Below are positions 1 to 5,847 of a DNA stretch of 12,674 nucleotides, piece after piece (the stretch's first letter is position 1; every line of letters begins with the position of its first letter). The translations under genes were made by a program, and so were the position numbers. The notes beneath the pieces were generated by a model, which saw nothing but the letters and a program-made list of their open reading frames with translations, searched no databases and was not told the origin of the DNA. Origin of the DNA: Bacteroidales bacterium UBA4243 (GTDB lineage Bacteria > Bacteroidota > Bacteroidia > Bacteroidales > F082). The DNA lies in assembly GCA_002396205.1 (NCBI GenBank), contig DGXB01000035.1:172-12845 (forward strand), read 5' to 3'.

Positions 1-1
1 C

Positions 2-337
2 ACCTCGAAGATGCAGCATTTCGGACGGAAGAAGTTTTTCTACATCGTGGCCGGCGGCGACCAGAAGGCGTCGGGCGGGATGCAGGGCCTGGCCAAGGTG
101 CTGCAGGAGAATGGCGCCCGCGTCGACTCCGCATCGTGGAGCGCCAAGCTGCCCGCCGAGGAGCAGGAGCGGCTGGCCGAAGAACTGATTGCCCGTGGCT
201 CGGACATCAACTTCATCCGTTGGGAGGCTGGAAGCGTGCTGCCTGAGACGGGTCGCGCCATGGAGCACATGGCCTCGTTCGACTACGGCTACAAGATTGA
301 CGCCGTCAGGGACTGGCTGTTCAAGCAGAGTAAGTAA
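2..337 (+). CDS. Alpha/beta-hydrolase-like esterase/peptidase, C-terminal part (5' end outside window)
   Basis: The frame is open from the left edge, so this is the last ~111 residues of a longer protein; the ATG at 11 is most likely internal. The visible part reads like the final third of a secreted alpha/beta hydrolase of the predicted-peptidase/PHB-depolymerase-like group: a strand (FFYIVAGGDQKASGG) that would carry the acidic region after the nucleophile, a helical stretch, and a tail with EHMASFDYGYKIDAVRDWLF. The His in EHMASF is the likely catalytic-triad His, followed by the final helix that normally closes the fold. The nucleophile elbow is outside the window, so substrate cannot be guessed. 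It ends with TAA, and 97 bp separate it from the next promoter. Family assignment is by resemblance only. Confidence 0.6.
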   Translation, partial: TSKMQHFGRKKFFYIVAGGDQKASGGMQGLAKVLQENGARVDSASWSAKLPAEEQERLAEELIARGSDINFIRWEAGSVLPETGRAMEHMASFDYGYKIDAVRDWLFKQSK

Positions 338-341
338 TCAC

Positions 342-395
342 GGCATATTACATGCCTGAAGAGGAGTTGTGATCATTGATCCATAAATCACGACT
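342..395. other. Intergenic stretch with two small hairpins
   Basis: The gap after the hydrolase holds two inverted repeats: GGCAT/ATGCC with a 5-nt loop (342-356), and a 9-bp stem AGTTGTGAT/ATCACGACT with one G.U pair and a 13-nt loop (365-395). Neither is followed by a T-tract, so a classical terminator is doubtful. They may stabilise the 3' end of the hydrolase mRNA. Confidence 0.3.
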
Positions 396-404
396 TGGTG
401 CTTC

Positions 405-875
405 ATGTATTGCAGAATGTGCAAGAAAATCACTACATTTGCAGTCTCAAAACGACTCCTTAGTTTAATAAGGTATGAAGCGGATTCCTGTCATAAAATT
501 CCAGCGCGACATGTGCGCAACTTCGTGCAAGACGTGCTGATGGGTCAGCACCCCGAGAACCTCACCAACTACTTCGACGGCAACAGCTACATCCAGCACA
601 ATGTCTCCATCGCCGACGGCCTCGACGGTCTCGGTGCCGCCCTTGCAGCCATGGCGGAGCAAGGCATCAAGATGGAGTACTTCAAGATTCACAAGATCTT
701 CGGTTGCGGCAACTTTGTGCTGGCCGTTAGCGAGGGTGCCTTCGCCAACCAACCCACTTCGTACTACGACCTCTTCCGCGTGGAGAATGGCAAGATAGCC
801 GAACACTGGGACGTGATGGAGACCATCGCCCCCGAAAGCGAGTGGAAGCACCAGAACGGCAAGTTCAATTTCTAA
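405..875 (+). CDS. SnoaL-like/NTF2-superfamily protein; start unclear, possibly 5'-truncated
   Basis: From about V37 the protein is a full SnoaL-like polyketide-cyclase-type domain: VRNFVQDVLMG, FDGNSYIQHNVSIADGLDGLG, a GNFVLAVSEGAF strand, YYDLFRVENGKIAEHWDV and a closing strand. These small cone-shaped alpha+beta barrels bind hydrophobic ligands or catalyse isomerase/aldol-type steps; the substrate here is unknown. Residues 1-36 look like translated intergenic DNA, and a strong promoter lies at 410-441, inside that stretch. The transcript probably begins near 446, leaving no in-frame ATG before the domain; GTG at 513, giving 120 aa, is the best in-frame start. Bacteroidales relatives usually carry a secretion signal before this point, so the native 5' end may have been lost and replaced. 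An ATG at 475 is in another frame and stops after 21 codons. Confidence 0.75.
   Translation: MYCRMCKKITTFAVSKRLLSLIRYEADSCHKIPARHVRNFVQDVLMGQHPENLTNYFDGNSYIQHNVSIADGLDGLGAALAAMAEQGIKMEYFKIHKIFGCGNFVLAVSEGAFANQPTSYYDLFRVENGKIAEHWDVMETIAPESEWKHQNGKFNF
410..441 (+). promoter_or_regulatory. Bacteroidetes-type promoter (TTG-21-TACATTTG)
   Basis: TACATTTG at 434-441 matches the -7 consensus TAnnTTTG, and ATTG ending at 412 lies exactly 21 nt upstream at the -33 position. Transcription should begin near 445-447. This places the first ATG codons of the downstream frame (405 and 417) upstream of the mRNA start, which matters for the start of the SnoaL-like gene. Confidence 0.6.
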
Positions 876-895
876 GCGACAATTCCCGCTAACTG

Positions 896-940
896 AAAAA
901 ACAATCCCCGTCGGGCAAGGCCTGGCGGGGATTCTTTGTT
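896..940. terminator. Bidirectional rho-independent terminator
   Basis: AATCCCCGTC (903-912) pairs with GGCGGGGATT (924-933), 9 of 10 positions, across an 11-nt loop. On the minus strand it is followed by six T (complement of 896-901); on the plus strand by a weaker CTTTGTT. It sits between the convergent SnoaL-like and araC genes and can serve both. Confidence 0.8.
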
Positions 941-980
941 AGCCATCGGATACGAGGGGTTTATTTCAACTATAGCCGCC

Positions 981-1865
981 TCATCCTCCGCTCCGTTTCT
1001 TGAACTCCTTCGGCGACAACCCCGTGTGCCTTCTGAAGTACTTCCCGAAGGTGGAGGTGTCGGGGAAGTGGAGGTGGTCGCTGATTTGGCTGATGGTCAT
1101 GTCGGTATTGGTCAGCATGGCCTTGGCTTCGAGCATCACATAGTCTTCGATCCAGTCGCCGGCGGTCTTGCTTGTCACAGTCTTCACGGTGGCAGCAAGA
1201 TATTTCGATGAGATGCACAACTCTTGGGCATAGAAGTCGAGTTGCCGCTCTTGCCTGCAATGCATCTGCACCAGCTTCAGGAAACGGTCAACCAGTTGTT
1301 CGCCTCGGCTGTGCGCAACGGCTTCGGGTCGCTGGTGAAAGAAGTAGCCCGCTCCAAAAAAGAAGGCACGGGTCAGGTTGACCGCCGTTTCCATTAGAAA
1401 GGGATGGTCGGGGAATTGCGAGAGGCGTTTCACCATTTCACAAAACTGCAACATCGTGGCAAGTGCTTCCTCGTTGAGCGGGATGACGCGCTGCGACTGG
1501 AAGGCCTGCATCAGGTCGAAGTCCACTTTGATGTTGAGCCGTTCGGTGAAACGAGCCGACATCATCACGACCATGCCCTCAAGGTCGTCGCTCGACTCGG
1601 TGAACTCAAGGATTTGGTTGGGCAGAAGGATGCTCATGCAGGGAGCTACGGCATCGATGTCCATAAGGTTGCACCGCCCACGCAAATAGCCTTTTTTCAG
1701 GATGATGCACACAGGCATAGCCGTACGGAAATAAGGCGGAAAGGCGCGCTTCACATCAAAATGGTCGGCGATAAGGAGTTCATTGCCAAGACGATACACA
1801 TGTTCAAGGTTCATGTCACCCAACCCTAACATCGTGGTTTTATTTATGGAATTCTTTTTGGCCAT
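981..1865 (-). CDS. AraC-family transcriptional regulator
   Basis: The 294-aa protein has the usual AraC layout. The N-terminal ~190 residues form a cupin-like sensing region (ADHFDVKRAFPPYFRTAMPV, ILLPNQILEFTESSD). The last ~90 residues hold two helix-turn-helix units, LDFYAQELCISSKYLAATVK and ISQISDHLHFPDTSTFGKYFRR, ending in the family signature GLSPKEFKKR. It acts as a cytoplasmic DNA-binding activator or repressor; the ligand is unknown. ATG at 1865 was preferred over TTG at 1874, because the -7 box at 1884-1891 puts the mRNA start near 1880, almost on that TTG. It is divergent from the 79-aa gene, and the shared spacer holds inverted repeats that may be its operators. In Bacteroidales such regulators often control adjacent redox or hydrolase genes, but no target is certain here. 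Confidence 0.9.
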   Translation of the reverse strand: MAKKNSINKTTMLGLGDMNLEHVYRLGNELLIADHFDVKRAFPPYFRTAMPVCIILKKGYLRGRCNLMDIDAVAPCMSILLPNQILEFTESSDDLEGMVVMMSARFTERLNIKVDFDLMQAFQSQRVIPLNEEALATMLQFCEMVKRLSQFPDHPFLMETAVNLTRAFFFGAGYFFHQRPEAVAHSRGEQLVDRFLKLVQMHCRQERQLDFYAQELCISSKYLAATVKTVTSKTAGDWIEDYVMLEAKAMLTNTDMTISQISDHLHFPDTSTFGKYFRRHTGLSPKEFKKRSGG

Positions 1866-1883
1866 CTTTTCCAATTATTGATG

Positions 1884-1916
1884 CAAAAATAGTCAAAAAA
1901 GATTGTTATTATCAAA
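1884..1916 (-). promoter_or_regulatory. Promoter of araC-type regulator (TTTG-21-TATTTTTG)
   Basis: On the minus strand TATTTTTG (complement of 1884-1891) and TTTG (complement of 1913-1916) are separated by exactly 21 nt, a full Bacteroidetes promoter. It leaves a leader of about 15 nt before the ATG at 1865. One arm of a perfect inverted repeat overlaps the -7 box. Confidence 0.75.
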
Positions 1917-1936
1917 ATTCATGTGTTTTTGACTAT
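1889..1936. promoter_or_regulatory. 11-bp perfect inverted repeat, candidate operator
   Basis: ATAGTCAAAAA at 1889-1899 and its exact complement TTTTTGACTAT at 1926-1936 flank the araC promoter with a 26-bp spacer. The left arm overlaps the -7 box and the right arm lies just upstream of the -33 element, with centres 37 bp apart. This is a natural place for autoregulation. A second perfect palindrome, AAATAG-CC-CTATTT, lies at 1947-1960, next to the divergent promoter. Confidence 0.5.
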
Positions 1937-1957
1937 AATTCAGGGAAAATAGCCCTA

Positions 1958-1986
1958 TTTCACCTCAATCAACTGCTGTACTTTTG
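1958..1986 (+). promoter_or_regulatory. Promoter of the 79-aa gene (-7 box TACTTTTG)
   Basis: TACTTTTG at 1979-1986 matches TAnnTTTG. A -33 element is poor (only TTTC at 1958-1961), which could mean dependence on an activator, for example the divergent AraC protein. The leader would be about 27 nt before the ATG at 2017. Confidence 0.55.
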
Positions 1987-2016
1987 CAGCGTCTAAACAA
2001 GCTAAACTTTAGAATT

Positions 2017-2256
2017 ATGAGTAACAACATGCAAAAAATGGCCGACACAGTAAAGAGCGGCTACCAGAAGATTGAAGACGGCGTGGTAAGTGGATACAAG
2101 GCCATCGAGAACGGTGTGGTGGGCGGTTTCACCCGCATCAGCGATGCATTCGTGAAGAAATTCCTCATGCACGAAGGTGAAACATTAGAAGAAGCCAAGG
2201 CTCGCATTGCCCGCGAGGAAGAGGCGTTGAATCGTGAAAAACAAGGGAATCAATAA
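2017..2256 (+). CDS. Small protein built of 11-residue repeats (79 aa)
   Basis: A small hydrophilic protein with no signal peptide or membrane segment. Residues 12-55 form four consecutive 11-residue units: VKSGYQKIEDG, VVSGYKAIENG, VVGGFTRISDA and a diverged FVKKFLMHEGE. These are followed by a charged helix (ETLEEAKARIAREEEALNRE). An 11-residue period with regularly spaced V, Y/F and I suits an extended amphipathic helix of the apolipoprotein/LEA type. Similar short proteins with VVxGYKAIE repeats occur widely in gut Firmicutes and Bacteroidetes and are annotated as hypothetical. ATG 2017 is chosen because the frame further up would run into the promoter. No function can be assigned; a membrane-surface or stress role is a guess. 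The next ORF starts 12 bp after its stop. Confidence 0.85.
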   Translation: MSNNMQKMADTVKSGYQKIEDGVVSGYKAIENGVVGGFTRISDAFVKKFLMHEGETLEEAKARIAREEEALNREKQGNQ

Positions 2257-2334
2257 AGCATATTCGATATGCGTTTGTTGAGATCAATCGTCGTAGGAGT
2301 GATGTTCATTCTTACGTCATTTTTATTGTGTCCC

Positions 2335-2442
2335 TTATCTGCCCAGACCACCGGTGCTGAAGGCGTGGTGGAGAATGACGGCGTGTGCCAATATCAACAC
2401 ATTGGCCATCAGCAGCATCAATATGGAAAGCGTTCTCTTCAC
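2335..2442 (-). pseudogene. Truncated DUF6769-like small membrane protein (N-terminal remnant)
   Basis: On the minus strand a GTG at 2442 opens 35 codons: MKRTLSILMLLMANV, then LILAHAVILHH, then an unrelated tail AFSTGGLGR. The hydrophobic stretch ending LAHAVILHH resembles the start of the Bacteroidales DUF6769-type proteins, which continue with a His-rich segment. Here that continuation is missing and the frame runs into the antisense of the opposed signal-peptide gene. A -7 box lies 21 nt upstream, a normal leader length, so the GTG start is believable. Similarity is recalled from the family pattern, not from a search. Confidence 0.5.
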
Positions 2443-2463
2443 GCGGAAAGTGATTTCAAGGTG

Positions 2464-2471
2464 CAAAGATA
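2464..2471 (-). promoter_or_regulatory. -7 box TATCTTTG for the DUF6769-like remnant
   Basis: The complement of 2464-2471 is TATCTTTG, a good TAnnTTTG match. A TTTTG lies 23 nt upstream, slightly too far for an ideal -33. The promoter is preserved although the gene behind it is truncated. Confidence 0.5.
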
Positions 2472-2511
2472 GATATATTCCTGAAAACTGACATCAAAAG
2501 CCTGGCAAAAG

Positions 2512-2604
2512 TCATTTCTTGAAAGGCCTGAAAGTGGATTGCTCCGTGAGCGGATAGCCGGGCTTCTTCCCGAGGTTCCAGACCAATAAATATAGAAATG
2601 AAGC
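2512..2604 (-). pseudogene. C-terminal gene remnant (unidentified)
   Basis: Immediately after the GNAT stop codon the same minus-strand frame stays open for 30 codons: YLLVWNLGKKPGYPLTE, then QSTFRPFKK and TGA. The composition and codon use look like a genuine protein C-terminus. The GNAT protein is already full length at its TAG, so this is more likely a leftover from another gene than a lost extension. I do not recognise the family. Confidence 0.35.
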
Positions 2605-3036
2605 CTAAAGCCCCATCAGCATGACCCGTTCCTCTTTCTTGAAGCCGAAACTTTCATAGAACGAGGGTAAAACCCCGTCGCAGGCGGTAATCAGATGAAA
2701 GCCCACCATGCCTCGTGCTTTCATGTCGTCCAAGCATTGCCGAAGCAACTGGCTGGCAATGCCTTGCCTTTGGTATCGAGGGGCAACAGCGAGGTCGTTG
2801 ATCTCGAAAACACGGCCATAATGGAATAGCATGGATGTGCCCAAAATGAAACCTGCAACTTCTCCGTCCACGACACACTCCAAGCCGTAATGCTGTTTGC
2901 TTTCCAGTAGTTCGCCAACGTGGATGGTGGCATCCTCCACCGTCCAGTCGTCGTTCCAAGGCTCGCCTGAGAAAGCCGCTGCATATATGGTTGCATATTG
3001 GTTCAAGTGTTCAATGATGCATGGTTTTATTGTCAT
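2605..3036 (-). CDS. GNAT-family N-acetyltransferase
   Basis: The 143-aa length is normal for a single-domain GNAT. Motif A is clear: FEINDLAVAPRYQRQGIAS at residues 78-95, with the acetyl-CoA pyrophosphate loop Q89-R-Q-G-I-A94. Motif B follows with FYESFGFKKEE near 127-136. The opening AAAFSGEPWNDDWT resembles small-molecule acetyltransferases, including the aminoglycoside-type branch, but the acceptor cannot be read from sequence. Start ATG 3036 lies 30 bp after the stop of the DinB/ClbS-like gene, so the two are probably co-transcribed from the promoter near 3620. The pair may act in protection against reactive small molecules, which is inferred from context only. Confidence 0.88.
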   Translation of the reverse strand: MTIKPCIIEHLNQYATIYAAAFSGEPWNDDWTVEDATIHVGELLESKQHYGLECVVDGEVAGFILGTSMLFHYGRVFEINDLAVAPRYQRQGIASQLLRQCLDDMKARGMVGFHLITACDGVLPSFYESFGFKKEERVMLMGL

Positions 3037-3066
3037 ATTTTTGGGGTGTTAGTAGTAGCAGCCATG

Positions 3067-3600
3067 TCATTTGTGGTTTTTCTGATGCGTCTTCAGCAGT
3101 TTCACCGCCTGCCCGTACGGACTTGAGGTGACGCTCACGAAGTAGGCCGCCATGTCGGTGGTGTAGGTGTTTTTGAAATAGCCTTTGGTGAAGAGTTCCT
3201 CTTCGGTGAAGCTCTCGGCGAGGCGGAGCATCTCCTCATGGGTCTCATGCAGCAGACGTTTGGCTTCCTCCAAAGGCGTGCTTTGGTGTTTCTCCACCAG
3301 CATCTTGTCCATCTCGTGGTAGTTCTTGCGGTATTCGTCGGGCAGGTAGTCGTGCGGGTGACCTTCACGGATGTTGTTTACAAATTCGCGCATCAGCACC
3401 TGCCATTCGTACAGGTGGATCAGAAGGTCGCGGAGGCAGCGGTCGTATTGCCAGCGCACACCGCATTTCTTCGGGTCGGCGGCAAAGTCGAAGGGGGACG
3501 AAATTGCCTCTTCGCTCATCTTAGCTATTTGTTCATTCAGTTTGGCATAGCCGTCGGCCATGGCGGAGAGCAGCTCTTGTTTGTTGGTTGGATTGGGCAT
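3067..3600 (-). CDS. ClbS/DfsB-family (DUF1706) four-helix-bundle protein
   Basis: From MPNPTNKQELL (ATG 3600) the protein is 177 aa and matches the DUF1706/ClbS-DfsB layout within the DinB-like superfamily: an opening helix (ELLSAMADGYAKLNEQI), then RDLLIHLYEWQVLM at 57-70, a YLPDEYRKNYHEMD segment, EKHQSTPLEEAKRLL, and the end pattern FTEEELFTKGYF...SVTSSPYGQAVKLLKTH. The named member ClbS protects colibactin producers from their own DNA-alkylating product; most family members are uncharacterised. The upstream ATG at 3663 would place 21 residues across the promoter box at 3620-3627, so 3600 is preferred. The GNAT gene follows after 30 bp. Confidence 0.88.
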   Translation of the reverse strand: MPNPTNKQELLSAMADGYAKLNEQIAKMSEEAISSPFDFAADPKKCGVRWQYDRCLRDLLIHLYEWQVLMREFVNNIREGHPHDYLPDEYRKNYHEMDKMLVEKHQSTPLEEAKRLLHETHEEMLRLAESFTEEELFTKGYFKNTYTTDMAAYFVSVTSSPYGQAVKLLKTHQKNHK

Positions 3601-3619
3601 AGTATGCAAATTTAGGGCG

Positions 3620-3627
3620 CAAAGATA
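3620..3627 (-). promoter_or_regulatory. -7 box TATCTTTG of the clbS-like/GNAT operon
   Basis: The complement of 3620-3627 is TATCTTTG, 19 nt before the ATG at 3600. No good -33 element is seen. This box decides the start codon of the gene. Confidence 0.6.
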
Positions 3628-3695
3628 CGATTTTTTCAGGCGAAACAGAGCAATGGTCAGCAAAACAACAAAAATTCCAAAAACAAGCGCGGGTA

Positions 3696-3800
3696 GTGGA
3701 AAATTCCAATTATATCCCCATCATCGAGCAGTTGCGCGACTGGGGCGACGGCTTCCGCCCGAGGATGATGGAGATATTGAGGGATGAAGGATGCAAGTGA
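3696..3800 (+). pseudogene. C-terminal gene remnant (unidentified, 34 codons)
   Basis: A plus-strand frame ending TGA at 3798-3800 reads NYIPIIEQLRDWGDGF, then RPRMMEILRDEGCK. Its codons (ATC, GAG, CGC, GGC) match the coding style of the window, unlike the AT-rich DNA just upstream. There is no promoter or real start (GTG at 3696 is only the nearest start-like codon), so it looks like the tail of a deleted gene. It is the main content of the 219-bp gap between the clbS-like gene and the aldo/keto reductase. The family is not recognised. Confidence 0.35.
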
Positions 3801-3819
3801 CTGAGGGAAGCGTGTAACG

Positions 3820-4665
3820 TTATCCGTAAGTCTCGATCAAGTGTTTCACGAACTGCATGTCATTGAAGTTGATGACGCCCGTGTCGTGTTGGTTCATCGT
3901 GGCGATTTGGGCCATTTCGTCGTCGGTGAGGCTGAAGTCGAAGATGTCCAAGTTTTGCGTCATACGTTCCTTGTGGGCGCTTTTCGGGATGGCCACGATG
4001 CCGCGTTGCGTGAGCCAACGCAAGGCCACTTGCGAGGCGGTCTTGCCATATTTGGCCCCGATGCCGCCCAACAGCTCGCTCTTGATGATGCCGTCGACGC
4101 CCTGACCTCCCAAGGGCCCCCAAGCCATCATCTTGGTGCCGTACTCGTTGAGCGTAGGCTCAATGGCACGCTGCTGTATCATTGCGTTGCATTGTAGCTG
4201 GTTGACCATCGGCTTGGTGTCGACATAATGTGCGAAGTCGAAGAAACGGGCTTCCTGGAAGTTGCTCACGCCGATGGCGCGGACCTTGCCGTCTTTGTAG
4301 GCTTTCTCCATCGCCCGCCACGAGCCGAACACGTCGCCGTAGGCCTGGTGGATGAGCAGCAGGTCGATATAGTCGGTTTGCAGCTTGCGGAGGCTCTCGT
4401 CAATGCTCTTGGCGGCTTTCTCTTCGCCGGCGTTCGAGATCCACACCTTGGTGACGAGGAAGAGGTCTTCGCGTTTCAGTCCGCTCTTGCGCCAGGCGTT
4501 GCCCACGCCTTCTTCGTTGAAGTAGGCCTGAGCCGTGTCGATGAGGCGGTAGCCGACGCTCAGCGCATCGCTGACGCAGCGTTCACATTCTTGAGGGCTG
4601 ACGAGAAACACCCCGTAGCCGAGGAGCGGCATTTCCACTCCGTTTGACAGTTTGATGTATTCCAT
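3820..4665 (-). CDS. Aldo/keto reductase (NADPH-dependent)
   Basis: This 281-aa (beta/alpha)8 enzyme would reduce aldehydes or ketones to alcohols with NADPH in the cytoplasm. The full catalytic tetrad is visible: D43 and Y48 in LIDTAQAYFNEEGVG, K73 in VTKVW and H106 in LLLIHQ. Other signatures are the strand IGVSNF, the QLQCN motif and the cofactor-binding IPKSAHKERMTQNL near the C-terminus. It resembles the 2,5-diketo-gluconate reductase/AKR5-like group common in Bacteroidales. ATG 4665 starts at the conserved opening IKLSNGVEMPLLGYG. It stands alone, with its own -7 box and with the previous operon ended by a hairpin just upstream. The natural substrate cannot be determined; methylglyoxal or other reactive carbonyls are reasonable for this group. 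Confidence 0.95.
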   Translation of the reverse strand: MEYIKLSNGVEMPLLGYGVFLVSPQECERCVSDALSVGYRLIDTAQAYFNEEGVGNAWRKSGLKREDLFLVTKVWISNAGEEKAAKSIDESLRKLQTDYIDLLLIHQAYGDVFGSWRAMEKAYKDGKVRAIGVSNFQEARFFDFAHYVDTKPMVNQLQCNAMIQQRAIEPTLNEYGTKMMAWGPLGGQGVDGIIKSELLGGIGAKYGKTASQVALRWLTQRGIVAIPKSAHKERMTQNLDIFDFSLTDDEMAQIATMNQHDTGVINFNDMQFVKHLIETYG

Positions 4666-4691
4666 AGGTATTCGTTTTAGAAATGTTGATG

Positions 4692-4699
4692 CAAAGAAA
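4692..4699 (-). promoter_or_regulatory. -7 box (TTTCTTTG) of aldo/keto reductase, abutting a terminator
   Basis: The complement of 4692-4699 is TTTCTTTG, a degenerate TAnnTTTG, 26 nt before the ATG. The T-tract of the upstream hairpin ends only 2 nt before it, so no separate -33 element exists. The same arrangement and box recur at 9020-9027. Confidence 0.5.
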
Positions 4700-4701
4700 C
4701 G

Positions 4702-4735
4702 AAAAACCGCAAATTGTAGGTTTCACATTTTGCGG
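4702..4735 (-). terminator. Rho-independent terminator after the PCMD gene
   Basis: CCGCAAATTGT (4707-4717) and ACATTTTGCGG (4725-4735) pair at 10 of 11 positions with a 7-nt loop. On the minus strand a TTTTT run follows (complement of 4702-4706). Between this hairpin and the stop of the PCMD gene, about 130 bp (4736-4865) hold nothing I recognise. Confidence 0.7.
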
Positions 4736-4865
4736 ATTGTTTTTCACTTATTTCTTCATTGTCTCAATATGTTAGAACAGCGCAACGTATGCAGATTCCA
4801 TATCCTCGTTTTGCTGGATGATGGCTCAACTTCGCTGCTCGCCTGTAGGAGCCGTTGTTGGCCAA

Positions 4866-5837
4866 TCAATACACCAGCCTGATGTTGTCGCACCAGAGCA
4901 CATTGCCAGGGCATCCGGTGAACGCTTCCTGACAGCCTGCGGAAATCTGCAAAATGAGATGGGTAGGCGTTGCATCTGCTTTATATCCAACTTCTTGTAT
5001 TGGCACCATCTTCCCTTTTGAATTGCGGGCCATGAAGCGGTTTTTTGACAGTTTCTCCCATGGTTTGTAGCCGGGAGATTGTGAGATGTCGCCGTAGCGT
5101 ATGGGCAGGCGATGGTCGTTGTGCCAATCGGGAATGCTTTTTGCGATATGTTCAGAAGCCGTGCCCACCCGGTAGGCGAAGATGTTGCCGTCGGCATCTT
5201 CCCAACGATGTTGCAGAAACAGGATGATTTCGCCTTCATCATGTCCTTCTATCGTCGTCACTTTTACGGATCCTGTAGCTCTAACCAAAGCCTTGTTTTG
5301 TTGTATAAATGCCTTATAATCAAGCATCAGCGCTTTAGGGCGTTTCGTAAATGGAATGCCGATGTCCATGGTCTTCATCGGTTCTTTGGTTCCTTCCATC
5401 GTCATCGGGTCGAGGAGGTTGCCAGTAAACAAGCTGCCTGTTGCAAGGGCCTTGATGTCGATGCCAACGGCGGTCACGGTCTGAAGCGAGGTCTCCAAAC
5501 GGCAACAGTAGCCGTCGCCCCGTGGCTCAGGGGTGACCGAAACAGCAGCTTTTTCCACTCCGCACACCCTGGCATAGGCATTGCTCGTTCCCCATGGCGA
5601 ATCGTCGGAATCATACGGGTAAGGCTTGTTTTTGCGGATGGTGTCGGTCTTGGCAACGACATACAATGTGCGGGTCTTGCCTCCCAAAAGAAACGATTCC
5701 TTGATGTAGCGTACGATCCACGAATCCATGTTGCCGTAGGGAAGGTATTCTATCCGTTCCTGCGGGTAGATTGCGGATGAAATTGCCAGCAACACGATGA
5801 GCGACAACCATTTATGTATGTTGGTTTTCATTTTCAT
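4866..5837 (-). CDS. Secreted PCMD-domain protein (putative carbohydrate-metabolism domain)
   Basis: The 323-aa protein begins with a signal peptide (KWLSLIVLLAISSAIYPQ, cleavage expected near Q26) and then follows the PCMD pattern typical of Bacteroidales surface proteins: YGNMDSWIVRYIKES, SPWGTSNAYARVCGVEK, RGDGYCCRLET, GIPFTKRPKALMLDYK, LQHRWEDADGNIFAYRVGT, ARNSKGKMVPIQEVGYKAD, and the end PGNVLWCDNIRLVY. PCMD is a beta-sandwich thought to bind carbohydrate. It should be exported to the periplasm or cell surface, although no lipobox is present. Starts at 5837 or 5831 are both possible; either lies within 10-16 nt of the glycosyltransferase stop codon, so the two genes form an operon. A link between surface-glycan synthesis and binding is suggestive only. 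Confidence 0.85.
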   Translation of the reverse strand: MKMKTNIHKWLSLIVLLAISSAIYPQERIEYLPYGNMDSWIVRYIKESFLLGGKTRTLYVVAKTDTIRKNKPYPYDSDDSPWGTSNAYARVCGVEKAAVSVTPEPRGDGYCCRLETSLQTVTAVGIDIKALATGSLFTGNLLDPMTMEGTKEPMKTMDIGIPFTKRPKALMLDYKAFIQQNKALVRATGSVKVTTIEGHDEGEIILFLQHRWEDADGNIFAYRVGTASEHIAKSIPDWHNDHRLPIRYGDISQSPGYKPWEKLSKNRFMARNSKGKMVPIQEVGYKADATPTHLILQISAGCQEAFTGCPGNVLWCDNIRLVY

Positions 5838-5847
5838 TGCTTCGTAA

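Larger units (their letters stand above)
2269..2472 (+). pseudogene. Truncated secreted protein: signal peptide joined to out-of-context sequence
   Basis: The first ~26 codons encode a clear signal peptide (MRLLRSIVVG, then a hydrophobic core ending CPLSAQ, with cleavage expected near SAQ/TTG). From about codon 32 the translation turns to low-complexity, His/Gln-rich sequence (CQYQHIGHQQHQYG), because here the DNA is the reverse complement of a different gene start. Only the 5' end of an exported protein therefore remains, open until a chance TAG. It begins 12 bp after the 79-aa gene and may be co-transcribed with it. The identity of the lost protein cannot be told. Confidence 0.55.

Noticed and set aside
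1872..1874. TTG start for the AraC regulator
   Set aside because: It would lie within a few nt of the predicted transcription start; the ATG at 1865 is in frame and has a normal leader.
4736..4865. Possible further gene fragment between the PCMD gene and its terminator
   Set aside because: Minus-strand frames are open for up to ~37 codons but none has recognisable protein character.
5112..5780. 222-codon plus-strand open frame
   Set aside because: It lies fully antisense to the PCMD gene, which has a signal peptide and clear family motifs.
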